Source of the DNA: DATAUD01 sp036501665
Lineage (GTDB): Bacteria; Verrucomicrobiota; Verrucomicrobiia; Limisphaerales; Palsa-1400
DNA: 64,000 bases
Direction of reading: 5' to 3'
NCBI GenBank assembly: GCA_036501665.1
Contig: DASXZW010000126.1
Location: 10,847 to 74,846, forward strand
In this document: positions 62,201 to 64,000 of the stretch, one piece after another
How positions within the stretch are numbered: the first letter of the stretch is position 1
How the letters are laid out: the number at the start of each line of letters is the position of its first letter
The notes under the pieces: model-generated
What the model saw: the letters and a program-made list of their open reading frames with translations, nothing else
Told to the model about the DNA's origin: nothing
Database searches by the model: none
Made by a program: the position numbers and the translations under genes

Positions 62201-62648
62201 CGAGAAAGCCGCGCCGCGCGTTGAAACGCAGGTGCGGCTGGATTTTATCGCGCTGAATCCCGATGCGGCGGCGCACTCGGAATTTTCGGCGACCGCGCGC
62301 GCGGTTGCCTCGCTGCCGGCCAGTTATATTCCTGAGGCGCAACAGCGAATTGAAATTCACCGGAAGCTGGCGCAGATTGCGGACTCGGAGGGATTGCGCC
62401 AAATGAAATCGGAGCTGCGCGACCGTTTTGGCCCGTTGCCGGAAGCGGTGGAACTTTTACTGAAGGTCGCCGATCTTAAAATTGCGGCGGCGGCGCGGGG
62501 CATTTCGATCATTGAGCACAAGGAGGAAAAACTGATGTTGACGCGAAACAATGATTTTCTGATGGCGGGCGGGAAATTTCCGCGATTGAGAAAAACGACG
62601 GCGGCGGCGCGGCTGAATGAAATCAAGAAGTTGGTGATTGCGCTGTAA
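59268..62648 (+). CDS. mfd: Transcription-repair coupling factor
   Basis: 1126 residues from TTG at 59268; a GTG at 59307 is an alternative. N-terminal UvrB-like region with TVRD-free VVTSTPAVQSLRRRLEEG and AFFPSWEILPHESRLPHADV; RNA polymerase-interacting domain near 450-510 (GDYVVHLQHGIGRYLGLGVM). Translocase: Walker A LVCGDVGYGKTEVAIRAAFK (about 617), VVIDEEQRFGVMHKERFKQL (DEEQ near 719), SGLDIPNANTIIIDRADRFG, YQLRGRVGRYKHQAYAYLLL. The C-terminal TRCF domain ends ARLNEIKKLVIAL. Clears stalled RNA polymerase at lesions and recruits UvrA. Confidence 0.97.
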   Translation: MGDVFSVVTSTPAVQSLRRRLEEGGVLSLESVTPGAQPFFAALLANLFPGRTIVAVTDSLRSQEIFQQDIETWSGDVAFFPSWEILPHESRLPHADVISERLGTLIALSQGRAKIVVASAVGLLEKTFPPEELKRRTRELRRGDSMDPMDLIEWLEDQSYDAEAQVTERGHVSMRGGIVDFWPLTSPWPVRLEFFGNDLESLRYFDPATQISREEIQSITVPPGGELGLLRKEKSPVTASLLDYVPANAIFLLAEPEMIEAQAERYQSQAQADDPFLLTWKQFQEEMGRRKFPALTVSQIENVFIEDVVVDGVKLENSEALNFQGLDLFRPIGEKRPEPHIVEAQRKEFFNQLHRWMRQNYTVQLFCDNDGERQRFEELWWEYGLGRPDGLETRIGAISRGFLFEPAKLVVVTDAEIFGRYKAQRPRRLKSPHAALSRSLLDINFAELTEGDYVVHLQHGIGRYLGLGVMPAAKGRQLSLDRPSPVASSEECMIIQYAASGPEDSAPKLYVPVSEAHLVSKYIGAGKVRPPLHTLGGTRWAKTKEHAEIAVRDVAADMLAVQAGRALQPGHAFPADTQWQHEFENSFVYEETPDQWRAINAAKADMEAPKPMDRLVCGDVGYGKTEVAIRAAFKAALGGKQVAVLVPTTVLAQQHFNTFSERMAEYPVRVELLSRFRTRREIAQTIEGLADGSVDIVIGTHRLLQKDIDFKDLGLVVIDEEQRFGVMHKERFKQLRMMVDVLTLTATPIPRTLHLALAGARDMSTIETPPQDRLPVETIVSQYDERLIRDAIQRELNRGGQVFYLYNRVLDIEVVAQRLRGLVPNARIAVGHGQMHSDQLEEVMTMFINGETDVLLSTTIIESGLDIPNANTIIIDRADRFGLSDLYQLRGRVGRYKHQAYAYLLLPRHAGLLTDARKRISAIKQYSSLGSGFKIAMRDLEIRGAGNLLGAEQSGHITAVGFELYCQLLRKSVQSLKGEKAAPRVETQVRLDFIALNPDAAAHSEFSATARAVASLPASYIPEAQQRIEIHRKLAQIADSEGLRQMKSELRDRFGPLPEAVELLLKVADLKIAAAARGISIIEHKEEKLMLTRNNDFLMAGGKFPRLRKTTAAARLNEIKKLVIAL

Positions 62649-62663
62649 GGGATGAGAAAGAAC

Positions 62664-62790
62664 TTAACCACGGATCACAGGATGGCATGGATGCGGGGTT
62701 GAAGACGTGGTGCAGCGCCAAAGTGAAATAGAAGGCGCCGCAGAATCAGTAAAAGTTTTGACAGGATGAACAGGATTAGCAGGATGGGGA
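62664..62790 (+). repeat. Dispersed ACCACGGAT and CAGGATGA repeats after mfd
   Basis: TTAACCACGGATCACAGGAT at 62664 and TGACAGGATGAACAGGATTA then GCAGGATGG at 62759-62788. These match 56181 and 56141. The gap 62649-62924 otherwise has no gene. Confidence 0.65.
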
Positions 62791-62924
62791 AATGGAACTG
62801 CCCGGCAAAGGCGCAACCCAAATACGAATTGACCATGGATAACGGGCACGAATGGGAGGGAATGAAAAAGCGGTTTTTTTTTGAATTCCGAGCGCGTTGC
62901 AGAAGCATGACTAGCAGTTGGCAA

Positions 62925-63782
62925 TCACTCCAGTAGATCTCGATGTGGCTGGTGGTCGCGGTTCCAGCGAATCAACGCCGCGTCGCTGGTGTCGTCAAAA
63001 ACGAATTTGAGCGACGGTGATCCGACGTGGCCATCGCAAAACGAAACATTAATTTTGCTCTGATGACGAGCGTTGGCTCGTCCGAATTGATCTAAGTAAC
63101 CGAGGTCAAGGCGTATGATTCTTAGGTCTCCCACTATGCTGTCGCCGATCGCCATCATTTCGGCGGGGACCGCCACTTCAGATTCTTTCACAGGCGCAAA
63201 ACCAGGGAACTTTGCAATACCAGTGGCACCTGGAATAAAATTGCCATGCAGGCCAAGTTTATACTGTCCTCGTGAAACGCCGAAAACATTATACCCATAG
63301 CTGATAAATGGTTCCGTCTCATTTGCACCTCCACTACCCCACGGCCACTTGTAAGGCGCCGATGGGCAGCGCCAAATGCCAGTATAGATGAAATTTGTAA
63401 TTGGCCTGGTTACTCCGAAGCCTCCACTTTCAAGTTGGCTGGCCCACCAGCCGGGATTTTCGGTGTTGGTGGGCCCAATGATCGAAGGATAAGCCTGGTT
63501 ATCCGCCACGAAATTCTGCACACCGATTCCCAATTGGCGCAAATTGCTCATGCACTTGATTTGTTGCGCCTTTTGTTTTGATCGGGAAAGCGCCGGCATC
63601 AGCAAGGCGGTGAGAATCGCAATGATTGTTATAACGACCAGCAACTCCATTAAGGTGAACGCGCTCAGCGGTTCGACCGTTCTGTGCTTGCGTCCGCGGC
63701 TGCCGGCTGTTTCCGCCATGCAAATCGGAAATATTGCGATCTTCATGCGGTTGCAGATCATTTGCTTTCCGGTCATAAACAT
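62925..63782 (-). CDS. Pseudopilin-like H-X9-DG exported protein
   Basis: 285 residues from ATG at 63782; ATGs at 63776 and 63719 would give shorter leaders. The last gives about 20 residues before the cleavage site SAFTLMELLVVITIIAILTA, the usual size. After it comes the conserved CMSNLRQLGIGVQNFVADNQ, then a beta domain (WWASQLESGGFGV) and near the C terminus RHQSKINVSFCDGHV, the H-X9-DG motif (His, nine residues, Asp-Gly) typical of Planctomycetes and Verrucomicrobia. Function unknown. It may be secreted or piliated by the T2SS-like machinery; no local partner. Confidence 0.88.
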   Translation of the reverse strand: MFMTGKQMICNRMKIAIFPICMAETAGSRGRKHRTVEPLSAFTLMELLVVITIIAILTALLMPALSRSKQKAQQIKCMSNLRQLGIGVQNFVADNQAYPSIIGPTNTENPGWWASQLESGGFGVTRPITNFIYTGIWRCPSAPYKWPWGSGGANETEPFISYGYNVFGVSRGQYKLGLHGNFIPGATGIAKFPGFAPVKESEVAVPAEMMAIGDSIVGDLRIIRLDLGYLDQFGRANARHQSKINVSFCDGHVGSPSLKFVFDDTSDAALIRWNRDHQPHRDLLE

Positions 63783-63868
63783 GAACCGCCTTGTGGGATT
63801 CGTGGTTTAAACAATGTCACATCTGAAATAAAAACTCAAAACATCACTGGCTTCCATTCGGGCGCATC

Positions 63869-64000
63869 TCAGTTTCTTGCAGGATTGAATAGGGAGTGAG
63901 GGAATAGGAGATGCCAGCGGTTGTTGCGCCAGAACATTTCCAGACAGAGCAAGGCCTCATCGCCTTGCTTGCTCCAGAACTGTCCGGGCCGTTTGAAGCG
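63869..64000 (-). CDS. C-terminal end of a transposase-like gene, cut by the right edge
   Basis: On the minus strand a frame enters from the edge and stops at 63869, giving 43 residues: RFKRPGQFWSKQGDEALLCL, then EMFWRNNRWHLLFPHS. The pattern K-x-x-G-x-x-W-S-x-x-G-x-x-A-L-x-x-L followed by a basic Trp-rich end is characteristic of the C-terminal region of some IS transposases. The family cannot be named from 43 residues, and any inverted repeat of the element should lie just left of 63869; I could not see one. The short plus-strand frame here is rejected. Confidence 0.5.
   Translation of the reverse strand, partial: RFKRPGQFWSKQGDEALLCLEMFWRNNRWHLLFPHSLFNPARN

Noticed and set aside
63911..64000. 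Plus-strand frame with a good AGGAG before the ATG at the right edge
   Set aside because: The minus-strand reading of the same bases gives a transposase-like C terminus with the conserved GxxWS..G..ALL.L pattern, which is better supported.
1..64000. tRNA, rRNA or CRISPR array
   Set aside because: No TPsiC-like arm with matching acceptor stem, no rRNA-like block and no regularly spaced direct repeats were seen on reading; a covariance search would settle tRNAs.

Overview
The window looks like chromosomal DNA of a Verrucomicrobiota bacterium, probably close to Pedosphaera/Limisphaera. The lineage is inferred from gene content, not from a marker-gene search. The signs are a PSCyt/DUF1549/DUF1553 cytochrome-type protein, a PEP-CTERM protein, an H-X9-DG pseudopilin, secreted proteins with a shared C-terminal module, a threonyl-tRNA synthetase without a TGS domain, and several families of short dispersed repeats between genes. 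Coding density is high and the base composition is moderately GC-rich. I see no tRNA, rRNA or CRISPR array.

Left part (1-13.7 kb): single genes and small groups. These are the DUF1549/DUF1553 protein running off the left edge, a zinc-ribbon protein, a ClC channel with CBS domains, a VOC-fold protein with a twin-arginine signal, a PEP-CTERM protein, a RelE-like toxin coupled to rsmD, gap, an M61 peptidase, an orphan antitoxin, a di-heme peroxidase-like cytochrome and a secreted protein. From 23.3 down to 13.8 kb runs a tight seven-gene minus-strand operon: ABC-2 permease, three consecutive SPFH/band-7 proteins (the first fused to a multi-pass membrane region), a P1B metal ATPase with a His-rich tail, an ABC ATPase and a second ABC permease. 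Gene spacings are -4 to +7 nt, so this is one transcription unit that joins membrane scaffolding, metal export and ABC transport.

Middle part (23.5-36.1 kb): an esterase, an ECF-sigma operon with a secreted protein and a membrane protein that looks like an anti-sigma factor, and an AT-richer pocket. The pocket holds a proteasome-like Ntn hydrolase whose residue after Met is Ser, with Asp and Lys at the canonical 17 and 33 positions, convergent with a small unknown gene. A rhodanese, an AhpD-like protein and a Cus-type RND metal-efflux operon follow. The efflux operon is preceded by a small Cys-rich exported protein.

Right part (36.2-51.7 kb): a complete type II secretion gene set in the order small exported protein, gspE, F, G, H, I, J, K, L, M, C-like, D. 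It starts at a textbook sigma-54 promoter with upstream palindromic sites and ends with a histidine kinase and a sigma-54-activating response regulator, which suggests that the cluster controls itself. The secretin is split into two separately exported polypeptides, and the break falls inside one N domain. gspB and gspA lie a few kb away, on the minus strand beyond thrS. The last part holds a response regulator, thrS, a Gfo/Idh/MocA oxidoreductase with a class III aminotransferase, mfd, a pseudopilin-like protein, and the C-terminal end of a transposase-like gene at the right edge.
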